Assembly (NCBI RefSeq): GCF_000350225.1
Contig: NW_005179076.1
Location: forward strand, 96,960 to 160,959
DNA from: Chondrus crispus
Lineage: Eukaryota; Rhodophyta; Florideophyceae; Gigartinales; Gigartinaceae
Length of the DNA stretch: 64,000 nucleotides
Direction of reading: 5' to 3'
The translations under genes were made by a program, and so were the position numbers. Below are positions 10,886-22,800 of this stretch, one piece after another. Position 1 is the first letter of the stretch. Every line of letters starts with the position of its first letter. The notes beneath the pieces are model-generated. The model worked only from the letters and a program-made list of their open reading frames with translations. It did no database searches and was not told the origin of the DNA.

Positions 10886-11647
10886 GTGATGACATAGATA
10901 TACTTCTTTGTCAAAATAGAACTTGCAAGCGGAGCACATAAACTTCAATTTCCTTGTACCTTTGCAAATATTGCATCTAGATTGATAAAGATCACTAAGC
11001 TCCTCTCCAGAAGCACTTTTGCGTTTGCGAGTCGTTGGATTCAAGTGCGTACCAATTCCACTTCCAGAGCCTATATCCTCATCTTCAACTGCAATGTCTG
11101 ATTCTCGCTGATGTAATGATATACGATCATACTTGTTGTCAATTAACTGGTCAGCAAGCCCACAGTAGAACTGATTGGGAGACATCTTAGAACCACCTCC
11201 TTTTGCACCTGCATACAGTTTCCAAGCATCTACGATGCAAATGGCCAACAGGGAAGGGTTGACACGCATAGATCACTCCTTGACCTCAAACTTCTTTTCC
11301 AGTCCGAGATCATCTTGACTGGATCTGTTGTGGCGGTCTATCTGAGAGAACGTTTCATAATATTGCTCGCAGACTGAAGGAATACGGATTGACAATTCCT
11401 CCTTTCTTGTCACACCATGGCGTGTGCGCCATCTCTCCCGATGGATGGGAGTTCTGCTATTGGTTCTTCCAACAGAACTAATAAAGTATCTTCGGTCTCT
11501 GTCGACCCACATCACATCCATGAGTTGAGGTCCAGCTACCGGCTTGGAAACTGGTGTCACGTGTTCTCCTTTTTCCGCAATCTCCAAATGAGATAGATAT
11601 TTCATCGGATATTTCTTGGTAGATGTCTTCAAAACGCCTGTGAATCT

Positions 11648-12227
11648 TGTAGTACAACCGCGCAAAGGCGACGGCACCACCGCTGCCGCCCCGGCGTAAA
11701 GTGCGTTGGGCTGTAAGCGCGAGTAGAACCGTAAGGAGTTATATTTACAGCTGACGGCCGGTGCGGAGTACAGTAGTACCCCGCCGGCGACAAGTGTAGG
11801 ATTCGAACTGTATGGAATTAGTAATTAGTAGTTAATGGCACAAATTAGCCATTTAGCACAGTAGCTGGTATACAGTAAGTAACAGCTACTGTCTTGGGAC
11901 AGGTGTCCTGGCGTCCCACTTAGGGGTTAAGACCGGGGGCACCTGCCCCGTTCCAGTAAACGGGAGGCAGACTCGCCTCCCTTCCCTTGACGGCTAAGTA
12001 CTAACACCGTTCCGGTTTTCCTTTTAGCCTCAGGCTTCTAACCCGTGACCGGCCTTCCGGTTCTATCACCACCGTCCTCCTGCGCGTCACCGGCCACGTG
12101 AGCCTTCCTTCTTTTCGAGTCCACTCGTACGGTTTGCATCTGCGCGTGGGTAGCGCAGCGTCGCGCGCTCCCTCACCTCTAACTCCCCTCGTTTCCGAGT
12201 GGTTGGGACGAAGGTAGTTATACCACA
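11648..12227 (+). mobile_element. Solo LTR, family E, copy 2
   Basis: This 580 bp block runs from TGTAGTACAACC to GTTATACCACA, flanked by AATCT on both sides (11643-11647 and 12228-12232). It splits the piggyBac-like gene between its second and third catalytic Asp; with the LTR and one AATCT removed the reading frame is continuous. Confidence 0.93.
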
Positions 12228-13713
12228 AATCTTAGACCTTTCTCGTAAAGTGATTCAGCGGTGTGCACAGATGCAAAGTACGAATCTGCACAGACAACAC
12301 GATTAGTGTGACACCAACGCTATACCAACCTCAAGGTCACGGCCGTTCCGTGTAAGTGCACACTTTCGAAATCCTTCATACCCGTGTTTTCAGCTGAGAC
12401 GACGTTCTCAATTCTTATTATGATTCCACTTTTCCCGCGTGCAGCGGTCTTCAATTCACATCCATTCTCTGTTTTTCGGTCCATAGCCACATAATGAGGA
12501 AGTCCAGTTCCTATCCAATTTCCTCTTAGTCCATACCAACGTGACATACTCTCATCAACACAGATGTTTTGAGACGAAATGACATGAGATGCTCGATGAT
12601 CATTGATTGCGACAATGAAGTCTCTGATCATACCCCACCTGTCACTGGAGTCAGCTGGAAAGCTGAGCGTGACATTCTGACGAAGCTCTTCGAATCTTGT
12701 GCAGGAGATAATGTTTCCGAATTGGGGTTTTGGGAGATATTTGCTGGATCCTTGGGAGGTCCAAAGAGATCATCTACTGCCGAATTCAGTACGAGTCATA
12801 AGGATTAACACCCCGAAAAACTTCAAAATTTCACCTCTAGTAGTCAGGCGAAGTCCCTTTGATTGCATTGCGTCATTAGTGTAGGAAACCATTAACGCCA
12901 GGTGTTCCTGTGGGAACATCCACATGAAGTAGTCCATGGGATGCATTTGATATGGACCGTGACCACGGGATATAATCTTATCAATCGGTCCAATCACCTT
13001 CCATCTTCTCGTTGGTATCATACCATTTAATTGCATCGTGACCTCTTCATGATTCCAGGCCCGGCCGTTGACGTCACTGAGCCATCTTGCGAATCGATTT
13101 CGTCACTCTCAGAGATCCTCGTACTCGGGCTGAGTGCTCCTTGCAGTGGTGTCACGCGGTCTTCTGTAGGGTCAGGTTGCACGAAATCTTCGGTTGCTTG
13201 GTGAATTTGATCTTCCGGGCCGTCGTCAATCAGGTCTATCACTTCACCAGCCTTGATGTTAGCTATGCGAAGCGTGCCGTCCTTGAGGCCATCTGATAAT
13301 TCCCAATTAACCCTGACGGAAGTTACACAGTGACCCTTGATTTTGTCACTTTTCATGCTAATGACAGTTCCCACGACCAATTTGATCTTCGAGGCAGCTC
13401 CATACATGCGACTACATTTGCTCTGACATTTTGAGTAGTCTCGCACGAGTGTGGACGGGGTTACCTGCAATAATTCGAGGATCATTGACGCTCACCATTT
13501 TGAAGAAAAGTAGAGAAGAGGTGGACGAAGGTGTGGAGTACGGAAGAGTAAGATACAGAATTGAATGTTTTCTGCTTTGCCAACGTTTAGTACTGTAGTT
13601 GTTATCTTTTCACGACAGTAGCCATAACATTCTACACTTTTTTGAATTGCAAAAGCCCGCCTAAAAACTGGCCTCATATGAGGTCATTTGTCACCTAGAC
13701 ACTAGGTTACTTC

Positions 13714-16068
13714 TCAATCCAGGTCAATTAATGTCGGGTTTCGAAATAACCTGGTCCAGGCTATTTTTACAGTTCCAAAATAATTTAGACAAGAATCAAA
13801 CAGCCTGTATTTCTCTATCTGCTCTACTGGGACTCCGTTAAAATGGTTGCGAAGCTTTGCGATTATGCTTTGCAGGTTCCTGAACAGCTGGCACTCCTCC
13901 CATTCCCCTTTCAGGTTAGGCGACATGCCAGTGCGGAGCATAGCTTTCCTCGCATACGACAATCCCTCCTTGTCCTTTTGATAATTCACAACACGAATAT
14001 ATTCGGCTGCCATCTTGAGAAAAAGTTTTCGCCAGGGTTCTCGAGCTTCTTGAAGCATAACCCCCCCTGGGGCTTTATTTTAGATTAGATCAACTCAGAA
14101 TCGGATCGGTTACTGTAGGGCTCGATGCTCTACAGTACCACCACGTGTACCCCCAAGTACAGGGCGCACGTGTACACGTGTAAGCGCTGGACCGAAGAGC
14201 GCGCACACACGTGTACTGTCAGCCCCGATGGCTGACAGTATTAGAGTGTCGACTGACTGCTACAGTACGTCGCTACAGTACATCGGTACTGTACTATTAT
14301 GATAGGTTATTATGTACATTAAATATGGAGCGGACCGGCGGCGGGGAAGGGCGACAAGCACGGACTTGTCGACGACCGACCGCCTAGGGCCGACTCCCCG
14401 CTTATTCTAACCGCGCGCCTTCGCCTTCGCGCGCGTTAGACAACACCGAGCGCAGGTAGAGGACGCGCGACGCACGCCCACGAGCCGGATCCACCTCCGC
14501 CCGTCGGTACTGGATCGTTACCCAGTACCGCATCGGGGCGTCGAGGCGTCGATCCGCTCGCGCGTGCGCGCGTCCTCCCCGATCCCGCTCTACCACGCTA
14601 CCCGGGCTCGTGCTCCGGTTCCGTAGTGGGTGTCCGTCTTCGCTTGTCTTCTCCCTCTCGAGGGTCTCCGCAAGAACTGAGTATACACGTCTCTCCGTTG
14701 GGGGTGTTTATACTACACTTCTCACTCGAACCACATCCACTCTTCATCCACTCTCCTCGATCGATCAACCCTACTTCGTAAGCGTCCCATCTGCGTCTCC
14801 ATGCGTCCTTATTTTATAAATAACAAATGAATCAGCTGGTTGAACTAGGTCAGTTACGTTGGCTGGGAAATTCTTGAGATCGGTGTTGATTCTTCCCAGC
14901 AATGATGCCGTTTCGTCATTTTCATTATGACCGGTACAATTGTCCACAAAAAGTGTCCGTCGACGACCGTGGATATCTTTCCTTATCGCACGTGGTTCCG
15001 ATAACCATTCAATAGACACTCGTTTTTCCAGCCAGCCTTTCTCTCCAGATCGATAGCCGACACCTGGAACATTGTTAGGAACCCCTCGGATAGGATAAGA
15101 ACAGTTTTCGTTCCTAAAAACCAGCATCGGTTGTCCGATTCGTTCGACGCGCCCGCCCGTCAACCGAACCATCATTGTGATACCCTCGTCCCCTGATACA
15201 AGATCTGCATGTTTTGTCTCTTCATCTCCGCGAAAACTGATCGTCCGACCATTGTCCATGTCAAATAAAAATGCGTCTCGTCCGCATTTTCAATGACTTC
15301 TTCCGTCAGCTCCCCAGCATCGAGTTCCCTTTTCAACTGTCCCAGGTGAAATGCAACGCATTTCTCAATGAAGAAGTGTTTTTTGGACTTGTTGGCAATT
15401 TCCCTGCCTGTCGTCTCACAACAATGTTGTGAGATGACATAAAAATTTGAATCCACCGTATCGTCACCTTGTCACCGATAAGTGTGCCGTTGATCCAGAC
15501 ACTCCGATGAAACGGGGAACCGTGGGGAGCACCATCGATGAGAGATTTTGCAACGCAGCGCAACACAGCTGGACTGAGCTTCACGCTTGCCGCTTTCAAA
15601 CGCTCAAATTCAGACACAAGTTCGGGATATGTTTCTGAAACCCAACCTGCGCATTTCCTTCCTCCGCCATCAATTGCATTGAAGATAATTCGTCGCATTT
15701 CATCCTGTGCAGATACTGTAGTTTCCCGAATGCGATTGTTACGGATCCGGAGGTTAAATTATATGTCTCGTTTCTTCCACCACGCGCTTGCCTTGGCATG
15801 AGCTGGTCTGTAGTCTTCAATCTGCAAATTAGGAAACTGGTGTATGGCTTTTGCCGCTATTTCTTTTGGTCCTTTGCGTTCAGACTCCTCTACCATCCAT
15901 GGATGGTTCGTTGCAACGAAGCACAAGTCGGCGCTGTGCAAGGGTCGCCACATCGTGTCTTTGGCACTTTGGGTCGTGGTTGGGGGATGTGACGCTAATA
16001 GAATGACTGCAATTTGTTTCCAGTGAGCCACGGATTTGTGAAGGAGAATTGTTTTTTTGGTTCAACAC
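13714..16068 (-). pseudogene. Second DDE_1-type transposase, decayed and split by a solo LTR
   Basis: Minus-strand frames in order (about 16031-15759, 15698-15333, 15456-15172, 15259-14771, 14058-13714) form one transposase: an N-terminal DNA-binding part (PAHAKASAWWKKRDI, PELVSEFERLKAAS), NADETHFY (first Asp), FVDNCTGHN (second Asp) and TDLVQPADSFV (third Asp). The C-terminal part lies beyond the solo LTR at 14051-14717. At least three frame changes are needed, one in a T-run near 15259. The family is the DDE_1 clade but clearly different from the gene at 7337. Motifs AATAACCTGGTCCA at about 13750 and 16250, and an inverted copy at about 16278, may be remains of the element's ends. Confidence 0.75.
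14051..14717 (+). mobile_element. Solo LTR, family D, plus orientation
   Basis: This 667 bp block starts TGAAGCATAACCCCCC and ends TTTATACTACA, with the 5-base duplication CTTCT at 14046-14050 and 14718-14722. It is the inverted relative of the LTR at 45953-46607; shared motifs are GGGGCTTTATTTTAGATTAG and the GCTGACAGT palindrome. It interrupts the second DDE_1 transposase pseudogene. Confidence 0.92.
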
Positions 16069-16989
16069 GGCGTGGGGTAGAGTCTACTCGATATGACTAC
16101 CGGAGGGCATAGTTACAGATCGTGAAGACAGAGGAGGTTCCAGAATATTGCGCAAAACAGTTCGTCGTCTTAGAATGCAGCGAAAGGAGCCGTCCGGCGG
16201 CGCGTTTTCCGATATTTATTAACACCTGTTCTGCAAGCCCTGCATATCAAATAACCTGGTCCATGATAATTTGGAATCCAGGTTATTTATTTAATCTGTG
16301 TTAAATACAGTGATCAGTGTGAGTGATCTGTTCCTATCCCTATGCTGCATAGGCGATGAAAATTGCGTCACTTTGAAGCAGTGATTTTGCGTGAACTTTG
16401 GGAGCAATCAGTGACCTTTTTGAGAGATCATCCACTGAAAATATAGTTAATGGTCACTTTCTGTAGTGAATAATTACTTTAATGTAGTGAACAGCACAAA
16501 AATGCAGGCAAACTGAGTGACGTCAAACACAATCAATGCAGAAACATCACTAAATCACCCAAAGTCATCTTCCCACATTACTTTTCTCTCACGATCACCC
16601 CTATCACAAAACCATTGGCCCCACCGTCCTTGTGCTTAAGTAAGACGGTTAACGGGATGAAATCAACCAACGTTTTCACTTTCATGGTACTGCGACCTGC
16701 TTGCCGCTTCGGAAAAGAAGCTGTACTGAACATCCTTGTGCCTGGATCTGCTTGCCACTATGTCAAATAATACATACAGTACGAGCCAGACCCTCTTTTT
16801 AATTCAGAATCACACTTTGAAAACTCTTTGTCTTCCGAAGAACAACCTTTTCAACTACTCGGTTAACAAGATCCGTTGTTGCTCTCCGCGCTGTCACACG
16901 AATCTGACGCTCCATCTAGTAAAAACTGCATGACCGATGGACAAGCTTCATGCAGCTAACCAGCAGGTGCTCTTCCAAGCGCTTACCAA
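16069..16989. other. Gene-free stretch
   Basis: AT-rich, with a palindromic AATAACCTGG/CCAGGTTATT pair at 16250-16287 and GTGA-rich simple sequence at 16310-16480. No frame with recognisable content. Confidence 0.4.
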
Positions 16990-17547
16990 ATGTCCACAAT
17001 GGTAATTTCTCCCACTAATACGGTTCTGCCCACAGTTCGAACAACACATGACTACCCCTCCAGCCCCTCCTTGTATGATAGGGACCATCCCCTTTCCCAG
17101 GAGCGTTCTAAAATGTTGGAAATATCTTCAAATTCCGAATCAGAGGACGACATTTGCATATTGGACGCCAACGATTTGGAAGAAGAAGTCATTGCTCTTC
17201 GTATTTCAACCTTTATCGATGCAGAACGGGATAATACTGAGTTCAATGAGCAAACAAACGTCACTGAGGGCCACTGGTCAGGAATATTTACGTCTGAAGA
17301 TGACGTTGTCCTTCATTCCCTCGTCGATATAGATTTGAACAATGATGTGGGTGAGGCGGAAATATCTGCAAACAGCGACAGGGAGGATACACGTTCGGTT
17401 TCACAGCGCTCTGGGGAGCTCTCCGGCTGGGACTATTTGTCGTCATTCGCACAGACAGAAATCGACGTCGAAAACGTTGACGAGAAACTAGCACCCCTTT
17501 TGTCAAGGAGGCAAACGCCGTCCTTGAAAATGTTTGTAATGATGTGA
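16990..17547 (+). CDS. Acidic, Ser-rich protein fragment, unassigned, truncated by an LTR
   Basis: A 185-codon frame from ATG, rich in Asp/Glu/Ser (SSNSESEDDICILDAND, TSEDDVVLHSLVDIDLNND). It ends 47 bases before the family D LTR at 17595, so the natural C-terminus may have been lost. Such acidic low-complexity leaders occur at the N-terminus of some transposases, but no domain is visible. It could be an orphan host exon or a transposon ORF. Confidence 0.35.
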   Translation: MSTMVISPTNTVLPTVRTTHDYPSSPSLYDRDHPLSQERSKMLEISSNSESEDDICILDANDLEEEVIALRISTFIDAERDNTEFNEQTNVTEGHWSGIFTSEDDVVLHSLVDIDLNNDVGEAEISANSDREDTRSVSQRSGELSGWDYLSSFAQTEIDVENVDEKLAPLLSRRQTPSLKMFVMM

Positions 17548-17594
17548 AAGACTCGAAAACTGTAGCTCGAGGACACTTTTCCGCCGCAAGTGAT

Positions 17595-17870
17595 TGTAGC
17601 ATAAACACCCCCGATGGAGGGGTGTGTATACTCAGTTCTTGCGGAGACCCCGATCGGCGGCAAGACGGAAACACGGCCCACCCATAGAACCGAGCACGGG
17701 CTCGAGGTAGTGGTGCGAGAGCGGGGTCGGGGAGGACACGCGCACGCACGAGCGGTTCGACGCCTCGACGCCCCGGAGTGGTACTCGGTGACGATCCAGT
17801 ACAGATGAGCGGAGGCAGATCCGGCCAGTGGGCGTGCTGCGCGCGTCCTCAACCCGCATACAGTGCCGTT
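17595..17870. mobile_element. LTR, family D, left piece of a copy split by nested insertions
   Basis: Starts TGTAGCATAAACACCCCC like the LTR at 45953 and runs collinear with it to the CCGTT at 17866-17870. The next part of the same LTR resumes at 45656. The intervening 27.8 kb is nested insertions. Confidence 0.8.
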
Positions 17871-18424
17871 TGATTTACAATTGTGTACCATTACCACCCC
17901 GGGAAGATGAAGACCGAAGGGGGAACAGGTGCTACTGTAGCGAGCGGGCGTACATGCGCCCGCCGCGCGCAGTAGTACCCCACGGGCCGGACGTGGTTAA
18001 CCGCTGGCAGGGACCGTGGCCACGGGACACGTGTGAAATCCGTACGGTGATTAGGTAGTAGGTAGTAGTCAATGGCACAAATTAAGTAATTGTGTACAGT
18101 AGCTGGTATACATTAAGTAACAGCTACTGTAGCGGGACAGGTGTCCTGGCGTTCCACTTAGGGGTTAAGACCGGGACACCTGCCCGTCCCCGTAAAGAGG
18201 AGGCAGACTCGCCTCCCTTCCCTTGACGGCTAAGTGCTAACACAGTTCTGGTCTCTCTTAGCGCTCATGCTTCTAACCCGTGACCGGCCGTTGGCGTACA
18301 GTATAGCACCTCCCACTGGCTGAGTGTCACTGGCCACGTGTGCCTTCCCTCTTTTCGAGTCCTTTCCGTACGGTAGTTCCCTCGCGTGGGTATCTAACCA
18401 GCGAGCGCTCCCTTACCTCTAACC
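17871..18424. mobile_element. LTR, family E, copy 3, left piece
   Basis: Family E LTR starting TGATTTACAATTG and flanked on the left by CCGTT (17866-17870). The copy is cut after CTCTAACC by gypsy A; its last 48 bases are at 45608-45655, where it ends TATACCACA and is followed by the second CCGTT (45656-45660). Sequence before and after the cut matches positions 12167-12227 of the intact family E copy. Confidence 0.87.
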
Positions 18425-19391
18425 TGTAGTGCAATGGGCCTGTTAGGCAGAGACCACGGTCCGACGGTCCAACACAAACAACAGCAACAAAAACAACAAC
18501 TGCCAACGGCACAGCGCTACGGAGTGTTCGAAGCTCCCTGTCCTTTTTAAGCGGGTTTGTGGCCCGCAGTAGCTCGGATCCCTGATAGGGGGGGCAGAGA
18601 GAAGGGCCCAGCCCGGGATCGGTTAATGGTGGTAGAGACTTGTAAAGGCAACTGCTCGACGAGTTCGGAGGGGTTTTGAGGTAAACCTGGTCCGATGGGT
18701 CGTAAATCCAATGCTCGAAGAACGCCTTGTACACCTTATACCCTTGATAAGGTCTTCGACGGGGACGTCGCAACGTAGCCTGTCGGGAAAGAAGAAAACG
18801 TAGCAGCGCTACACCGTCGTACTGCCCGATGGCAAAGTACCAACAACGGATCAGTCGCAACCAGATTCCGATGGCACCAACACTGAGAAAGGCACCACTG
18901 GTGCACCAACACAAAAGCCCGATGGCAAATGACGTCACGTTGCGGATCGCAATCCTACAAGGTGGGACCAACTCAAGATTAAGGGAAATTAGGATAGGGA
19001 AATAAAGGAAAATTGATAAGGGAAAAAGGGGACCCCCGAGCGCAAAGGATAAAGTAATCTGTAGTTAAAGGGAACGTCTTGTAAAAGACGGACTTCAACC
19101 AAGGCGATATCAGACTCTGGCAACTCGGGTTACCTTTATTGACTTGGTGGTCAGAGGGCTAAGGTATATATCGCCCCGCCGGAGCCACTACAGTAGCTCG
19201 CGGCACTAGATCCTAAATCTAATCTAATGTCAGCAAAATTAATGCTAACTAATTAACTAAATAAAATAAAATAATTAAAAATTAAAACTGTGCAATTATT
19301 CACACGTGTGTCCCCCAACCCGGACTATTTGTTATATCCAAAATACTTTCCTTTCTTTTCACCCCCCTTTTCAGGTGCGTATTGCACTACA
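18425..19391 (-). repeat. 3' LTR of gypsy A
   Basis: 967 bp beginning TGTAGTGCAATGGG and ending TATTGCACTACA, so its ends are inverted copies of each other. It matches 44642-45607 with few differences. Confidence 0.93.
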
Positions 19392-19406
19392 TATCCCCCT
19401 TCCCAG
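19392..19406 (-). other. Polypurine tract of gypsy A
   Basis: On the minus strand GGGAAGGGGGATA directly precedes the 3' LTR, the position and composition of a plus-strand primer. Confidence 0.75.
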
Positions 19407-19514
19407 CGCTCTTGTACGCCACTCCGCCATCGTATAATCTCCTCGCCGTTTCTCTCATAACCCCACCCCACTGCATCCGATATCCGGAGAAAGTGCAAGA
19501 GCAAGACAGAACCC

Positions 19515-19856
19515 ATGTTTTCTTCATCCCCGAGCCACTCAAGTGGTGGTACGAAACGCAAGAGTCCCGGCGTGGGCTTTTCTTTCACTTCCCACGACCC
19601 TCTAAGTCTTCCTTCCATCCTTCGATTACCCCTTGATTCCCAACATGCCGGCCCAGTTGCCCACATCGATTCCGGTCCTGACACTCCGTCCTCTTCAGAT
19701 ATCTTCAAAAAGAACGATGGCGCTGCCAGCGTTTATCGCACATTACCTAGTGCCCACGGAATAAACGAGGGGGCTCTTCGAGGAGCGTCCCTTGTTGACC
19801 TGCGCTTACTGGCGCAACTTGTCGCCTCACTTCCAAAGAAAAATATCCTTGGGTAA
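19515..19856 (+). CDS. Antisense reading frame in the 3' region of gypsy A
   Basis: This 113-codon plus-strand frame runs against the element. Its last 55 codons (KNDGAASVYRTL, INEGALRGASLVDLRLLAQL, PKKNILG, stop) recur in gypsy B at 52985-53157 with mostly conservative changes and the same stop, while the upstream parts differ. Conservation of the peptide and stop suggests a real exon or ORF end. No similarity is recognised. Confidence 0.35.
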   Translation: MFSSSPSHSSGGTKRKSPGVGFSFTSHDPLSLPSILRLPLDSQHAGPVAHIDSGPDTPSSSDIFKKNDGAASVYRTLPSAHGINEGALRGASLVDLRLLAQLVASLPKKNILG

Positions 19857-22800
19857 ATCGTCCCATTGACCCCTTGCCGATGGTAGCGTCCTGCCGATCC
19901 ATGTTCGGATCATTGTCCTCTGAGAGTGTCGTCCCCTCGTCGACACTTCCCTTCGTTCCACTGAAATAAATTGCATTTCCGTCTCCCATCAACTTCCTTC
20001 TCTTTTTTCATACGCCCCGTCGCCGCGGTATCTTCTTCTCTCCACTTTCCTTCTCTTTTCTTCGTTACTGTCTCCCTTCTCTTATCCACTTTCCTTCTCT
20101 TTTCCATGACGTGCATCCCCAATTCCCTTCTCTTATCCCCTTCGCTTCTCTCTTTTTTTTGAAAGTCCTCCTATTTACTGCGCACAGGATGCCGTTGGAT
20201 TGGTTTCTCACCTCCTTACCAGCCAGCCATACGGGACTCTCAATGAGGTTTCTTGTGAAAGTGTCGCCTGCCAGGAGTGGTTCGGCCTAATTTAGCCTGT
20301 GCACGGAGTCCAATGACATCCCACCTCGACGTCTAGTGAGGGGGCGGAGGATCCTCCGGTCAATACCTCTCCTCCTTTCTGATAGCAGTTCTGCAACTTG
20401 CGCTACCTCTTTTGGATCCCGCCGGAGCCGTGCTCCCTGTAGTGAAAACTCATATATACGCGATAATCTGACATACTGAGAACCTTTCGTCCTAAACTCG
20501 AAATTGATTTCATCCATCCCCACATTGTCCGTCTCCGCGACTTGATTCTTCTGCCACTGCAGGTCTCTTGCTCTCGAAAAATTTCAAACACAGAAAAATG
20601 CAGCACATTCTGTTTCATCGTCGCTTGAACGCTGTATTTCTCGCGAGCTGCACATCAGTAGTCGTACAGATAGCAGATTGACGTATCACACTCCTTCGCG
20701 GACTTATTATTCTCCTCTCTTCCAGAGAAACGATATCTTTCATTTATACCAACCCGCATTTTCCAACGTCTTGATTCAATCTTCCACGGTTCGCCCTTCC
20801 TTCTCACGCACCAGCAGGGTTCACATGGGCTGTTGTAGGTAGCTCTGGAAACGCTTCCCTTGTATATTTTGTAGAAAACAATACGGTAGCAAGCCTCGTG
20901 TTTCGCCATAACCAAGACAGTTTCTCCAATTCTTCATCGCGTCTATGTTCGTTGTGTTCCGGATCGGAGACATATATAGTCAAATAAAAATCGAGCGTAG
21001 CGGAGAGACATTTTTCTCTGATCCTCTATCGCGGGAGTGGTCGGTAGCGAGGTGTTCCACCTGTTGAAAATGGTGTAACAGTATAGCTGTGATCGCCACT
21101 TTGGCATTTACGGGTTGACGGCGCCTCCCCGTGAGGTAGGGAGTGTAACTTCAACGAAGCTTCGATTTCCATTGCTGAGTTGCGTCATATCTCTTGCTGT
21201 GCGCAGGATCCCCTCATCGTCGCTTCACTTCGTTTCTGTAAGACAACCGCAAATTATTATGCTTGCAAGTCGGTCGAGCTTGCCCGTTGACCTCGCCGAT
21301 CTCATAAAAAACAAAAAGAAAAGAACGGCTTGTTGTGACCTGGCATCCTGATGTTCCACAATTCCTGCGAACGTCTCATGTCGGCTTCGGGGACGAAGCT
21401 GTGCGTGAAGGTTGCACTTTCCAACAACACTATCCGGCATGACACGTTTTCTTAAATTAAGTTTCTCGGTGGATTCCGGTGTCCGATTCGGCTGTACGCA
21501 CTTGTCGCTATTCAACGTCAAGAGAAACGCCGCTTCAATGATCTTGTACATCGCGCAAGATCTACGGGTTAGAGCGTCAGCTGTGGTTGTCCAATCCTCA
21601 TCCCAATTTCGTGCGCTCATCCTGTCGCGGTATTGCGCGTCTGCGACTCGGTTCCTCCGTCCTCCGGCGGAGTCGGCGGTGAAAGGGGGCGGTGAGAACT
21701 GCGGTGTCATTGACGAAGTCTTCTGTCCTGGGCGAACCTCAGCTTGCGTCGTCGAAAATTCCCCTCACTCGTAGACCTCTTCACACGCGCGGTGCTACTT
21801 CTCAGGCTCCCACGAGCCTCTCCCATTTTTTTCTTCGACCACGGCGTGGAGCTCGGTGACACAGCGTCACGCGGGTCGTTCCCGGGTTTCATCAAAGGCC
21901 CTCAACGCTCCAAGGTGCTGGATCGTCCGAAGTATGAAGCCGAATGAAACACAGCTTGATCGGACCGATCATGAGAGGAAGACTTCCCGCACCGCCGCAA
22001 ATTACCTCCTGTCCATGGCGTTCCTTCATTACTAGTATCCCGTGCGTCGACGCGCGTCTTCAAGGTCCCTAGACAAAGCAAAATAAAAATAAGACAGAAA
22101 AAAAGAAAAACAAGGAAGAGTTGATCGTCGGGGATCGGTGAGTGTGTTACGCGCGCACTAGGAAATTCTTGCGTGCTGTTGCACATCTTCTAAGTAACCA
22201 GCGCCTCGTGCGCTCGACGCGACATGCCTTCCTAGATTTTGCTTAAAAATTCCCGATGTGGTTCTCTGTTCCACTTGGGCATCGCGACACTTGTCGATTT
22301 TCACAGGGGGGAGTTGCGGTGTACTCGGAGGTGTCTCGCGGATTACGTGATGGGCATCCAACGGCAACTGCCTGCCCTTCGGACTCTTCCCTTGCATCGT
22401 GGTGCATCTCTTCATCCTCAAGAGGTACGCCTCCCCACGCCTCCAACACTCATTCCTGCCAATTCCTCAGCTCCGTCGCACATCTCATCATCCACTTCCT
22501 CCTGCTTCGTCTTGCCAGCATGCGTATGCACCTCAGCCACATCCTTTAGACCCCTTCTCCCTGGACTCAAAGATAACCCACTCGTCCGTCTGACGCACCC
22601 CCATGTCCACCCTGGAGGACAGTAGTCTGCACCTCCTTTCCCTGTTGCCTCCCACAGTATCAAGGAGAATAGCCCACTTGCGCGGGATATTCGGGTGTAT
22701 AGCATTGGCGACCAACACAGCTTGATCGGTAGGCCTGCACACGCGACTGCGGAACCACGCTTGTTCCTCCACTTACCCCCTTTCCAATGCGTTCCGCTCT

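Larger units (their letters stand above)
10139..13485 (-). pseudogene. piggyBac-like transposase (DDE_Tnp_1_7), broken by two solo LTRs, stops and a frameshift
   Basis: Read on the minus strand from 13485, a variable acidic N-terminal part comes first. A frameshift near 13030 leads into the core: HPMDYFMWMFP, FFGVLILM, LPKPQFGNIISC, then CVDESMSRW (first catalytic Asp), CADSYFASVHT (second) and MWVDRDRRYF (third). A Cys-rich C-terminal zinc domain ends it (RCNICKG, FMCSACKF, YLCHH, then RDCF and H). The frame resumes exactly across both solo LTRs (11648-12227 and 10219-10885) and ends at TAG at 10139. In-frame stops lie at 12770-12772 (TGA), 12320-12322 (TAG) and 11273-11275 (TGA). The gene is dead; its continuity across the LTRs shows they arrived after the coding frame existed. 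Confidence 0.88.
9262..13709 (-). mobile_element. Decayed piggyBac-like DNA transposon with nested solo LTRs
   Basis: The motif TAGTGTCTAG, a short spacer and CCTCATNTGAGG occurs at 9262-9299 and, inverted, at about 13672-13709. These are the likely element ends on either side of the piggyBac-like gene. I do not find the TTAA duplication usual for piggyBac; the adjoining bases are GGT on the left (across the pogo insertion) and GGTTA on the right. The boundaries are therefore tentative. Without the two solo LTRs the element would be about 3.2 kb. Confidence 0.55.

Noticed and set aside
18425-19391. Small ORFs in the LTRs (for example 18327-18971 and its LTR2 counterparts) as genes
   Set aside because: They lie wholly in LTR sequence, are broken differently in each copy and have no domain.
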